Below are positions 1-6,246 of a DNA stretch of 12,423 nucleotides, one piece after another. The position numbers and the translations under genes were made by a program. This stretch comes from Patescibacteria group bacterium. GTDB taxonomy: Bacteria > Patescibacteria > Microgenomatia > Daviesbacterales > UBA10151. Location of the stretch: contig JAMDBX010000040.1 in assembly GCA_023487645.1 (NCBI GenBank), positions 1 to 12,423 on the forward strand. Reading direction: 5' to 3'. The notes beneath the pieces are model-generated. The model was not told where the DNA came from. It ran no database searches and saw only the letters and a list, made by a program, of their open reading frames with translations. The number at the start of each line of letters is the position of its first letter. The first letter of the stretch is position 1.

Positions 1-54
1 CAAATTTACGGACTCTGCGTCGGTGTGATCCGCAGGTTTCAATAATTTGTAATA
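1..54. other. window edge, no gene seen
   Basis: These 54 bases lie downstream of the PIN gene's stop codon. I see no reading frame or clear hairpin in them. A neighbouring gene may continue outside the window. Confidence 0.4.
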
Positions 55-611
55 TCATTTCACTACAATTATCTTATCAAGAACCTTTTGGTATTTGTTT
101 TCATTAAAACTATAAAATCCAAAGACTTGTACGTCGGTTTCGTTTTCTACTATAAAAGTTTCTTTTCTATCATAAATACTTGTAGGGAAAGCTCTGTGAT
201 CTTTGCTTATTACTAAAATCTTTCTACCTAATTTAAAATTCTTCAGTAATGCAGCAAGATAAAAATCTGTAATATCAATATTACCGCCAGCTAACTGATA
301 AACTAATGCAAGCTCTAAAGCGCAATCTTCTGCATCTTTAGGTATAGTATAAATACTGTAATTCATGAGACTAAGCATGAAGTTTTTCTTCTTCTCGAAT
401 TCTTTTACAGATCTACTGCCTCTTAAAAACTCCAGCGCAACGCTGCTAGTAGTAAGTATTAAATTATCTTTTTGTTTTAAATAATCAAAAAGATCTAAGA
501 ACGGATCCGGGTTTTTGATGCATCAATAAAAACATTGGTATCTAAAAAAATATGATACAGTTCAATAAAATCAAACTGAGAATAAGGAGGAGCTCCGTTC
601 ACATTCTTCAT
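55..611 (-). pseudogene. PIN-domain ribonuclease (VapC-like toxin), frameshifted
   Basis: Read as two frames joined at the A5 tract (512-516 on the plus strand), this encodes about 185 residues of a PIN-domain protein, a Mg2+-dependent RNase family that supplies VapC toxins. The first frame carries LDTNVFIDAS with the first acidic residue; after the shift come SVALEFLRG (second acid) and DITDFYLAALLKNF (third acid), then an ILVISKDHRAFP strand. Restoring one A gives DASKNPDPFLDLFDYL and a seamless domain; as written, the first frame stops about 5 codons past the tract. The start is probably ATG at 611 or GTG at 602, both inside the end of the upstream small gene (41-nt overlap), as is common for toxin-antitoxin pairs. 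Without correction only a 107-residue C-terminal piece starting at 378 is open. It could be a real pseudogene, a phase-variable tract, or a sequencing or assembly error. The family call is good; the frameshift's cause is unknown. Confidence 0.75.
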
Positions 612-777
612 CTTTCAATATTTCTTTTACTTCTCCAGCTAACTCTCTAAATTTTTCTTTACTAACCGTATTTCCTTCTAGCTTAAAAGGTTCTGCAGAA
701 GTTTTTAAACCCCCAAATAAATCCTTCATTATCTTTGCTTTATCCATTTTAAGTCCTTTAATTTTAGTTTGAGTCAT
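571..777 (-). CDS. small basic protein, likely antitoxin of the PIN toxin
   Basis: A 68-residue protein, charged and mostly helical, starting MTQTKIKGLKMDKAK and ending in a Ser-rich tail. I chose the ATG at 777 because AAGGAGG sits just upstream of it, one of the few clear ribosome binding sites in this window; a longer reading from 834 would put that site inside the gene. It precedes and overlaps the PIN gene by about 41 nt, the usual antitoxin-first order. I do not recognise a known DNA-binding fold (no clear AbrB, RHH or Phd pattern), so the antitoxin role rests on position, size and overlap only. Confidence 0.65.
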   Translation of the reverse strand: MTQTKIKGLKMDKAKIMKDLFGGLKTSAEPFKLEGNTVSKEKFRELAGEVKEILKDEECERSSSLFSV

Positions 778-871
778 ATCTTCCTCCTTGTCAATATTTA
801 TTATCAACATCACTCTATATCTAAAAAATAACAATAAAGTAAGAAGTTAGTAAGAATTCTAAAAGATAAAT

Positions 872-1480
872 TTATTTCTTAATTTTGTGGTAAATATAGA
901 AGCCGATTGCACCAATAATTAACACCACTATTACTGCATCCAGTTTATGAAAGTACGGACCAAGGGCATGCCAGTTTTGGCCCAAAGTAAACCCAATCCA
1001 AGCCAATAGGTATGACCAAATCAATGAGCCAATAAATGTTAAAGCAATAAACCTGCCTAAAGGAAGCTTCGCAAACCCACAGGGCAAAGAAATTACCGTC
1101 CTGACTCCCGGAATTACCCTACTCCCTAAAACTACTAAACCATTATATTTATTGAGTAATTTCTCAGTCTCATCCAGTTCCTTTTCCGAAACCAGAATCC
1201 ATTTCCCAAATTTCCTGATAAACCTCCTGACTAATTTTTCATGGCCATAGTAACCAATACCATAAGCCACCAAGGATCCGGTTACATTACCAATAGCTCC
1301 CATTAAAGCTACCAGATTCAAATCAAATTTACCGACAGATGCTAAAAAACCGGAAAAAGGCATAATGATTTCCGAAGGAAGAGGAATTAAAGCCGACTCA
1401 ATGGCCATAGTTAGGACAATGCCAGGATAACCCATGGTCGAGATGACATTTATCACCCAATTTGCTATGCTTTCAAGCAT
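872..1480 (-). CDS. DedA family inner-membrane protein
   Basis: A 202-residue polytopic membrane protein of the DedA/SNARE-associated family (PF09335), which includes undecaprenyl-phosphate and phospholipid flippase-like transporters. Visible hallmarks are the N-terminal E-S-A-L-I-P-L-P-S-E re-entrant motif, the G-N-V-T-G-S segment and the C-terminal S-R-V-I-P-G-V-R-T-V-I-S-L-P-C-G motif with its two conserved arginines, followed by hydrophobic segments up to a KIKK tail. The N-terminal MLESIANWVINVISTMGYPG matches the usual DedA start, so I place the start at 1480; an ATG at 1489 adds only three residues, and further upstream readings lie inside rsmI. No Shine-Dalgarno site is present at either ATG; an extended -10-like TGG-TACAAT ends 7 nt before the 1480 ATG, which suggests a leaderless mRNA. 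The start overlaps the divergent rsmI start. Confidence 0.9.
   Translation of the reverse strand: MLESIANWVINVISTMGYPGIVLTMAIESALIPLPSEIIMPFSGFLASVGKFDLNLVALMGAIGNVTGSLVAYGIGYYGHEKLVRRFIRKFGKWILVSEKELDETEKLLNKYNGLVVLGSRVIPGVRTVISLPCGFAKLPLGRFIALTFIGSLIWSYLLAWIGFTLGQNWHALGPYFHKLDAVIVVLIIGAIGFYIYHKIKK
1443..1471 (+). promoter_or_regulatory. candidate leaderless promoter of rsmI inside dedA
   Basis: ATGACA at 1443-1448 (5 of 6 to the -35 consensus), a 17-nt spacer, then TGC-TATGCT with the -10 at 1466-1471 and an extended TG. The expected transcription start is within a base of the A of the rsmI ATG (1479). The whole site is made of dedA codons. Found by eye, with no transcript data. Confidence 0.55.
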
Positions 1481-2153
1481 GTTATTCATTGTACCAACAC
1501 CGATTGGCAATTTAAAAGATATTACTTTAAGGGCTTTGGAAACCCTTGAGTCAGTTGACGGAATAATTTGTGAAGACACCAGAAGGACTTCACTGTTATT
1601 AAACCACTATCATATCCAAAAACCCTTAATCATTTTAAACGACTACAATGAAGCGAAAGTTTTTCCTTCCATAATAGACAGACTAAAAGCAGAAGAAAAT
1701 CTGGCCTTAGTTTCTGATGCCGGCACTCCCTTAATTTCTGATCCTGGTTATAAATTAGTCAGGGAATGCTTACAACAAGACATCCAGGTTGATTCCTTAC
1801 CTGGCCCTTCTTCTGTTATTACAGCCCTCACCCTATCTGGCTTGCCACCAGATAAATTCATATTCTTAGGCTACCCCTCAGAAAAACCAGGGCACAGAAT
1901 CAATCTTTTCCAAAACATTCTCGACCGCGAGCATAATGGGAATCTAAAAGCTACTTATATATTTTTTATTTCACCCCACAAATTGTTAAGAACTTTAGAG
2001 GATATAAGACAAGTTTTTGGGGATATTGAAATAGTTTTAGCCCATGAGTTAACCAAAATCCACCAAAGCGTAGAATCAAAATTAATATCAAAATGGCTGG
2101 AAACCCTCAAAAACCCCAAAGGGGAATACATCTTATTATTCCGTTTTTCTTAA
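1479..2153 (+). CDS. rsmI: 16S rRNA C1402 ribose 2'-O-methyltransferase
   Basis: A 224-residue SAM-dependent methyltransferase of the tetrapyrrole-methylase fold that methylates the 2'-OH of C1402 in the 16S rRNA decoding centre. Family motifs are in order: FIVPTPIGNLKDITLRAL at the start, ICEDTRRTSLLLNHY, LVSDAGTPLISDPG, and LPGPSSVITALTLSGLP, then FLGYPSEKPGHR. It is shorter than typical RsmI (roughly 270-290), ending soon after a LAHELTKIHQ segment, so the usual extra C-terminal domain is absent. The ATG at 1479 begins the conserved MLFIVPTPIGN; the 15 extra upstream codons look unrelated. There is no ribosome binding site. The 3' end overlaps the convergent PEP-synthase-like gene by 18 nt. 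Confidence 0.95.
   Translation: MLFIVPTPIGNLKDITLRALETLESVDGIICEDTRRTSLLLNHYHIQKPLIILNDYNEAKVFPSIIDRLKAEENLALVSDAGTPLISDPGYKLVRECLQQDIQVDSLPGPSSVITALTLSGLPPDKFIFLGYPSEKPGHRINLFQNILDREHNGNLKATYIFFISPHKLLRTLEDIRQVFGDIEIVLAHELTKIHQSVESKLISKWLETLKNPKGEYILLFRFS
1488..1516 (-). promoter_or_regulatory. candidate leaderless promoter of dedA inside rsmI
   Basis: On the minus strand TTTAAA (1511-1516, 4 of 6), a 17-nt spacer, and TGG-TACAAT (the -10 at 1488-1493, 5 of 6, extended). The predicted start falls at or one base before the dedA ATG at 1480. The site lies wholly in rsmI codons. Confidence 0.5.
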
Positions 2154-3671
2154 AACTATTCTTCTTTCGGTTTGATTTAATAAATCCTTGGCCGAGTGGG
2201 CATCATACCTTTCCACCACAATCCCCCAAACTCCTTTTTCCACCAAAAATTCCAACACTTTTGGATAAAGGGCTAAACTGCCATAAGCTATAAAAGGGAT
2301 TTTTGATTTATGCAGCAACCTGATCCCGTCTTCCAAAAACTTTAATAACCCTTCCACCTCTTGTTTATAAAAAGCCAATTCCCCTTCCGCTGAATTAAAA
2401 CCATTCAGGTAAGAAATTAGTTCATCCAAGTTTAAAACTACCCCGTCAATCCCGGCCAATAAATAATCCTCCAGATTCACGATATTTTCCGGTGTACTTA
2501 CCTCCATCCAAAGTCCCAAAGAATTTTTCCGGGCCAATTTCTTAACCGCCAGCTCCCTTTTGATTTGCAACAACTCATTCACTCCTCTGACAAAAGGAAT
2601 AACTATATGGATATTGGTAAATCCCTTTTTGTGACGGACAAAATCTAAAGCCTCCGTCAGCGGTTCAAACAGACTGCTTTGGTGAAGCAACCGTAAAGTT
2701 CCGCGCACTTTACCCATGCCTTCTGATTTGTCAGCCAGTTTAAAAAGTATGGGGGAACCGGGGAAATCATTGGCAGACCCCACCAGTTTCAAAACCAACT
2801 CCTCAAATGATTCCCGGGGTTTGTTTAAATCAAAGATTTTTCCCGAATCCAGGTATATTCCGTCAATATTTTCTTGAGCGGCAAATCCCTTAGATAATTC
2901 AAAAAAAACTTTAACAGCAGAAATTTTTTTGTCATCGCGAGCGATAGCGTGGCAATCCTCCCGCTCCGTTGAAGATTGCTTCGTTGCTCCGCTCCTCGCA
3001 ATGACAGAAAAAGAATCAGGAATGATAGCGGGAAAAGCATAAGGCTTTACACCCACCAACTTTACGCCTCCGTCTAAAATCCATTCATACCGGTGAGGAA
3101 TAAACAATTTTTTATTGGCCAGCTGAACCATATCAAATATTTTCTTTTGGTCGTTTGGGTGTAATTTCCCATGATTGACTGAAATCTCCACATCATCCTG
3201 CAAAGGATCAAAGTGAGCAAACCCTAAACTTTCCAGTTTTTTAACAAAAATTACCGCCTGCGGATCTAAATCTTCTGTAATACTTTGATAAAAACCGCTG
3301 TCCCAAAGCCGGCCTTTAATCTGCTCAAACCAAACATGCAGCAAAACCAACCATAAACCCTTAACCGACTTAATCCTTTCTCCATTTAATAAAAATTGTT
3401 GCTGTTTACCGGTTTCTTTGATTAAAACCTCTGGCAGTGGAATCGAATTTATTTCTTTTTTGACAAGAGTCAGGGTTTGCTCAAAAACCTCTTTTGTCCC
3501 AAAGTCAAAATGCTCCAAAACCACTCTTAGCTTAAATTGCGGAGGGGTAATTACTATTCCGTTTCCGACAGCAAGTCCGAACCTTGACAGCTTTGCCAAA
3601 GCCACGTTGAGGCTGCCGAATATCCGGGCATCCTCCGGAGTTAGTAATCTGATAGGCAGAATTTCAATCAT
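2136..3671 (-). CDS. degenerate PEP-synthase/PPDK-like protein, probable pseudoenzyme
   Basis: A 511-residue protein with pieces of a phosphoenolpyruvate synthase. Residues about 19-48 (GSLNVALAKLSRFGLAVGNG) resemble the start of the PPDK ATP-grasp domain, and about 171-210 (HPNDQKK...YEWILDGGVKLVGVKP) its end; the middle is much shortened. The phosphohistidine swivel domain is missing. From about 253 to 495 the PEP-binding barrel is recognisable: RGTLR (R323, R327), NIHIVIPFVRGVNEL, WMEVSTP (E390), GIDGVVLNLDEL. The usual catalytic C-G becomes Y463-G464 and the usual S-N-D becomes L-D-E, so normal PEP synthesis looks impossible. Residues 223-247 are encoded by an inserted palindromic repeat. 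Last gene of the minus-strand operon; its ATG overlaps the DUF192 stop by 1 nt (TAATG), so translation is probably coupled. Its role is unknown; the homology call is fairly firm. Confidence 0.75.
   Translation of the reverse strand: MIEILPIRLLTPEDARIFGSLNVALAKLSRFGLAVGNGIVITPPQFKLRVVLEHFDFGTKEVFEQTLTLVKKEINSIPLPEVLIKETGKQQQFLLNGERIKSVKGLWLVLLHVWFEQIKGRLWDSGFYQSITEDLDPQAVIFVKKLESLGFAHFDPLQDDVEISVNHGKLHPNDQKKIFDMVQLANKKLFIPHRYEWILDGGVKLVGVKPYAFPAIIPDSFSVIARSGATKQSSTEREDCHAIARDDKKISAVKVFFELSKGFAAQENIDGIYLDSGKIFDLNKPRESFEELVLKLVGSANDFPGSPILFKLADKSEGMGKVRGTLRLLHQSSLFEPLTEALDFVRHKKGFTNIHIVIPFVRGVNELLQIKRELAVKKLARKNSLGLWMEVSTPENIVNLEDYLLAGIDGVVLNLDELISYLNGFNSAEGELAFYKQEVEGLLKFLEDGIRLLHKSKIPFIAYGSLALYPKVLEFLVEKGVWGIVVERYDAHSAKDLLNQTERRIVLRKTE
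2931..3005. repeat. 75-bp palindromic repeat inserted in frame in a coding gene
   Basis: The ends are inverted: GTCATCGCGAG on one side and, on the other strand, GTCATTGCGAGGAGCGGAGC, with inner GCAATC blocks. It is GC-rich against an AT-rich background. Length is 75 bp (25 codons), so the host frame is kept; on the minus strand it reads VIARSGATKQSS...DCHAIARDD. From memory this sequence type recurs as a dispersed palindromic repeat in many bacterial genomes, often giving the same ARSGATKQS peptide. No target-site duplication is evident. Confidence 0.8.
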
Positions 3672-4156
3672 TATTGAGTTTTAATCATATCTCCCACCTT
3701 AATATTTAATCTTTGAATCGTTCCCCCATTTACTTCCAACACTTTATCCACATCCTGCTTCGGTTGATAAATCGGTAAAGTTGAATCCGGTTGTCCGGAA
3801 GCAGGAGGCGGCACATTTGGAGTCAAATCAATCACCTTACCTCCTCTGATCCAAATAAAGTCCAAGGGGAAAGTTAAGCCCTTCATCCAAAATGCATGTG
3901 TACCAGGAGATGGAAAGACAAACAGCATACCCTCATCCTGGCCTAAACTTTGTCTTCCTCCCAAACCCTGGCTCCTTTTTTCGGCCGTATCTGCCACCTC
4001 CACCTTTAATTTTGCGTTATTAATCTGCACTTCCCTAAAAACTGTCGCCGCCGGCACAAAAGGCAAATTGGAAACACTAGGATTGGCCCGATATACAAAA
4101 AAAGCGATTGCAATAACTAAAATTAAAAGCACAGTCTGAATAATAAATTTTTTCAT
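3671..4156 (-). CDS. exported DUF192 family protein
   Basis: A 161-residue protein with an N-terminal hydrophobic anchor or signal (residues about 4-22) and a DUF192 (PF02643) domain from about 45. The domain shows V-E-V-A-D-T-A-E-K-R-S-Q-G-L, GMLFVFPSPGTHAFWMKG and FPLDFIWIRGGKVIDLT, the family's characteristic F-W-M-K and P-L-D segments. The biochemical role of the family is not established. It lies 43 nt downstream of the nuclease gene and overlaps the next gene by 1 nt. No good ribosome binding site; TGA-TACACT about 10 nt upstream could be an internal extended -10, weakly supported. Confidence 0.9.
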   Translation of the reverse strand: MKKFIIQTVLLILVIAIAFFVYRANPSVSNLPFVPAATVFREVQINNAKLKVEVADTAEKRSQGLGGRQSLGQDEGMLFVFPSPGTHAFWMKGLTFPLDFIWIRGGKVIDLTPNVPPPASGQPDSTLPIYQPKQDVDKVLEVNGGTIQRLNIKVGDMIKTQ

Positions 4157-4199
4157 GTTAATAATAGTGTATCACAAGGTTAAAAAGCGAAACCGCAAG

Positions 4200-4784
4200 C
4201 TAATTTCCGCACTTTCCCCATAATCCTCTGTTGTTTTCCCTGGCCTCTTTTTCCGCCTGCTTGAATTGTTCATTATATTTTGTATCCGGAGGATAAGCTT
4301 TAACTTTTGCAAACCCTTCCCGCACCAAATAATCATTCATAAAAAGAATCTGGCCGTTTTCCAAAGGCAGAAAAACATAACGGAGTAACCTTTTATACTT
4401 ATCCGTCTCTGATACATCCTTTTGCAGAATCACTTCTTTACCGGATAATAAACTCTTAGTTTCATTGGAAGCCTCCTTGCCAAAACAGCCAACCGGCCGG
4501 CGCGGATCAACTGTTTCCGGCGTATCCATTCCCACAAAACGCACAGTCTTGCCGTCTACCAGCTCAATCGTATCCCCATCTACTACCCGAGAAACTACAA
4601 TTCGTTCGCCGGTAATTCCAAGCTGGGCTGAACTGCTGGCAACAGGAGAATTTTGGACAACAGGAATAGGCAGTGGGGACGGTTGTACCGGCGGGGCTTG
4701 ATTCAGTCCAAACCACAAAAAGCTAAAACCAGTAATAACGATTAAAAAACTAGCAATAGCTAATAATTTGCTGTTAGACCACAT
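4200..4784 (-). CDS. secreted/membrane-anchored thermonuclease (SNase-like)
   Basis: A 194-residue protein with an N-terminal membrane segment (about 7-27), a Pro/Ser-rich linker (30-55) and a staphylococcal nuclease fold (PF00565) from about 60. Active-site residues are present: VVDGDTI (D69, D71), VRFVGMDTPET (R82, D87, T88, E90) and DKYKR (R132), corresponding to D19, D21, R35, D40, T41, E43 and R87 of the S. aureus enzyme. It should hydrolyse DNA and RNA outside the membrane with Ca2+. Its ATG overlaps the stop of the CvpA-CAP gene (TGATG), so the two are probably coupled. In a reduced genome a surface nuclease fits nucleotide scavenging, which is an inference. Confidence 0.93.
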   Translation of the reverse strand: MWSNSKLLAIASFLIVITGFSFLWFGLNQAPPVQPSPLPIPVVQNSPVASSSAQLGITGERIVVSRVVDGDTIELVDGKTVRFVGMDTPETVDPRRPVGCFGKEASNETKSLLSGKEVILQKDVSETDKYKRLLRYVFLPLENGQILFMNDYLVREGFAKVKAYPPDTKYNEQFKQAEKEARENNRGLWGKCGN

Positions 4785-5746
4785 CAGTTACTAAATACTT
4801 GGGTAAACATCCTTCCGTATACCCCTCCATCCATAACACCTATCCCAATCTTACTAAAATCAGCAGATAAAATATTGGCCCGGTGCCCTTCTGAATTCAT
4901 CAACCCCTGATGAGCCAGCTCCACATTAGGAGCATAAGCCAAATTCTCTCCTACTATTAGAAAATCAATTCCGGCATTAGTTACCCGGTCAGCAACAGTT
5001 AAACCTTCCGGCGAATAATGAGAAAAATAACCTCTTTTAAGCATGTCGGCACTGTGGCCCCGCCCCACTTCCCTTAACCGTCCGTCAAGCGACAAAGCTT
5101 TTAACCCCCGGCTGACTCTTTCCCGGTTAACTAAATCTATCATTAGATTTTCCGATTGCTCGTCGATAGAGAATTGGTCAGTATGAAAACCTAAATTCAC
5201 CCGCTCGTCGGTTTTCGGTTTAATTGTCAAAAAGGTTAATGAATCATTAGCCGCACCGCCGAAAACTTGTTTAACCGGAGCTTCCAGGTTATAGGAAACT
5301 TTAAGAATTTGGCTGCCTAATTTTGAATCCAAAACACTCTTTTTTATATTGGGCTGGATGGGAAAAGTAGACACTAAAACCAAAGCTATTGCAATAAATA
5401 TCAGCCCCCGCAGCAGTGCCGGAATGATTGATAAAGTATTAATCCCGGGAATATTGATCTTAGGGATTTTTGGCAGGAATATTCTAACCAGCAGAAAAAA
5501 AATAGCTTCAGATAAAAACCAAACCAGCATAAAACCAAAAACTAAACTTAATCCGTGGGGAATATGGAACTGAGTTTCAAAAAATTTAGCCGGGAAATTG
5601 TAAGCCCGAAAGGAGAAAAAGAAAGACAAAAGAAAGCTGATAAAATCCAGACTTTCCAAAACCAACGGTCTACCCACTGCCTCTAAAGCAAAAAGGATAA
5701 GCACCCCAATAACCACCAGATCAATCCAATTCAACCCCAAAACCAT
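4784..5746 (-). CDS. CvpA-like membrane domain fused to a CAP/SCP domain
   Basis: A 320-residue two-domain protein. Residues 1-130 hold about four membrane helices with the CvpA/colicin V production pattern (LNWIDLVVIGVLILFALEAVGR; later RGLIFIAIALVLVSTFP). Residues about 195-318 are a CAP domain (PF00188): MIDLVNRERVSRGLKALSL, GHSADML (H231), GENLAY (E267), NSEGHRANIL (E286, H288), and GRMFTQVF. The four residues match the CAP His-Glu-Glu-His cavity. The CAP domain should face outward; function in bacteria is poorly defined. First gene of the envelope operon. Upstream, TGC-TAATAT ends exactly 6 nt before the ATG, suggesting a leaderless mRNA; no ribosome binding site exists. Confidence 0.9.
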   Translation of the reverse strand: MVLGLNWIDLVVIGVLILFALEAVGRPLVLESLDFISFLLSFFFSFRAYNFPAKFFETQFHIPHGLSLVFGFMLVWFLSEAIFFLLVRIFLPKIPKINIPGINTLSIIPALLRGLIFIAIALVLVSTFPIQPNIKKSVLDSKLGSQILKVSYNLEAPVKQVFGGAANDSLTFLTIKPKTDERVNLGFHTDQFSIDEQSENLMIDLVNRERVSRGLKALSLDGRLREVGRGHSADMLKRGYFSHYSPEGLTVADRVTNAGIDFLIVGENLAYAPNVELAHQGLMNSEGHRANILSADFSKIGIGVMDGGVYGRMFTQVFSN

Positions 5747-5752
5747 GAGATC

Positions 5753-5761
5753 ATATTAGCA
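5753..5761 (-). promoter_or_regulatory. extended -10 of the envelope operon, leaderless
   Basis: Minus-strand TGC-TAATAT, followed by GATCTC and then the ATG at 5746, so transcription would begin at the A of the start codon. No convincing -35 is present. The geometry matches the rsmI and dedA starts. Confidence 0.45.
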
Positions 5762-5779
5762 AAATTAAAGCAAATTTAG

Positions 5780-5785
5780 TACAAT
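5780..5785 (+). promoter_or_regulatory. candidate -10 for the structured RNA/tRNA-Lys transcript
   Basis: TACAAT (5 of 6) with a weak -35. Transcription would begin near 5792, just before the three-way junction and upstream of tRNA-Lys. It is the only clear plus-strand -10 in this gap. Confidence 0.35.
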
Positions 5786-5813
5786 ACTGATTAAACTCAG
5801 GATTGATTTTCTG

Positions 5814-5891
5814 TGTTTTCCAAAATTGAGAAGCAATTTTGAGAGGAGAAGCCGGTGAAAGTTGAAGCTTCAATTCATTGAAGCGAAAACA
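5814..5891 (+). ncRNA. candidate three-way-junction RNA upstream of tRNA-Lys
   Basis: Perfect helices pack with almost no spare bases: P1 TGTTTTC (5814-5820) with GAAAACA (5885-5891); P2 CAAAATTG/CAATTTTG (5821-5841, loop AGAAG); P3 GCTTCAA/TTGAAGC (5867-5884, loop TTCA). P2 begins right after P1 and P3 ends right before the P1 return strand. The one long joint (5842-5866) holds GGAGAAGCCGGTGAAAG, which recalls part of a cobalamin riboswitch core, but the rest of that riboswitch and its B12 box are absent. Strand is assumed from the tRNA. Fold done by eye. Confidence 0.5.
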
Positions 5892-5909
5892 TAAACCGTG
5901 CTTAGACGA

Positions 5910-6056
5910 GGGCCGGTAGCTCAGCGGGTTAAAGTAAGCAACCTTACTTTAACGGGATAACTACATACTGATCCGCGATCAGCGGATGAGTTAAAATCAG
6001 GGTTATCCCAGGAAGAGCAGGAGTAGTCACGAAGCGACTATAATGCCGGACGCAAG
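5910..6056 (+). pseudogene. tRNA-Lys-like sequence with 86-nt structured D-loop insert and no T arm
   Basis: The first 18 nt (GGGCCGGTAGCTCAGCGG, 5910-5927) are identical to the 5' end of the intact tRNA-Lys at 6084. After an 86-nt insert (5928-6013), AGAGCAGGAG (6014-6023) again matches the tRNA exactly where the D stem closes, and TGCCGG (6044-6049) matches its acceptor strand. The insert is made of nested hairpins: an 11-bp perfect stem (5928-5953, loop CAAC) and an 8-bp GGGATAAC/GTTATCCC stem (5954-6009) around ATCCGC/GCGGAT (5971-5987). In place of an anticodon arm there is TAGTC/GACTA (6024-6040) with a 7-nt loop but no U33. There is no T arm, and the acceptor would keep only about five or six pairs. 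It cannot be a normal tRNA; it may be a decayed copy, an insertion-bearing remnant, or a tRNA-mimic RNA. Confidence 0.6.
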
Positions 6057-6083
6057 ATAAAGTAGATTAAACAGATTAGGTTT

Positions 6084-6155
6084 GGGCCGGTAGCTCAGCG
6101 GTAGAGCAGGAGCCTTTTAAGCTCTTGGTCCAGGGTTCGATCCCCTGCCGGCTCA
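6084..6155 (+). tRNA. tRNA-Lys(UUU)
   Basis: A complete 72-nt cloverleaf. Acceptor GGGCCGG pairs with CCGGCTC (one G-U), D stem GCTC/GAGC, anticodon stem GGAGC/GCTCT with loop CTTTTAA (anticodon TTT), T arm CAGGG-TTCGATC-CCCTG, discriminator A. CCA is not encoded; CTA follows. It reads AAA and AAG lysine codons. Confidence 0.95.
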
Positions 6156-6246
6156 CTAGTTAATAATAGTTAAAAATAGATGAAAGAAGTTAACAATAAT
6201 TGAGGTCAGTTGCGTTATTGATTGATTTTTGAAATACTAATCTAGT

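Noticed and set aside
2093..2293. 66-codon plus-strand frame past the rsmI end
   Set aside because: Shadow of the convergent gene on the other strand, with no start signal.
2825..3040. 71-codon minus-strand frame across the palindromic repeat
   Set aside because: It is the alternative frame of the palindromic repeat inside the larger gene, with no start signal.
4181..4196. Terminator after the nuclease gene
   Set aside because: The GCG-GTTT-CGC stem has only three pairs before the T run; too weak to call.
5842..5866. Cobalamin riboswitch
   Set aside because: Only GCCGGTGAAAG-like core bases are present; the B12 box and remaining helices are missing and no transport gene follows.
6000..6023. 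SRP RNA domain IV (CAGG...GGAAG.AGCAG-like bases)
   Set aside because: The bases do not form the required hairpin with a GGAA loop and the symmetric internal loop.
5914..6056. Group I intron inside a tRNA
   Set aside because: No 3' exon with a T arm belongs to the first copy, and the conserved intron core sequences are not visible.
6044..6056. c-di-GMP or twister-like motif (GCCGGACGCAAG)
   Set aside because: The flanking helices needed by either class are absent.
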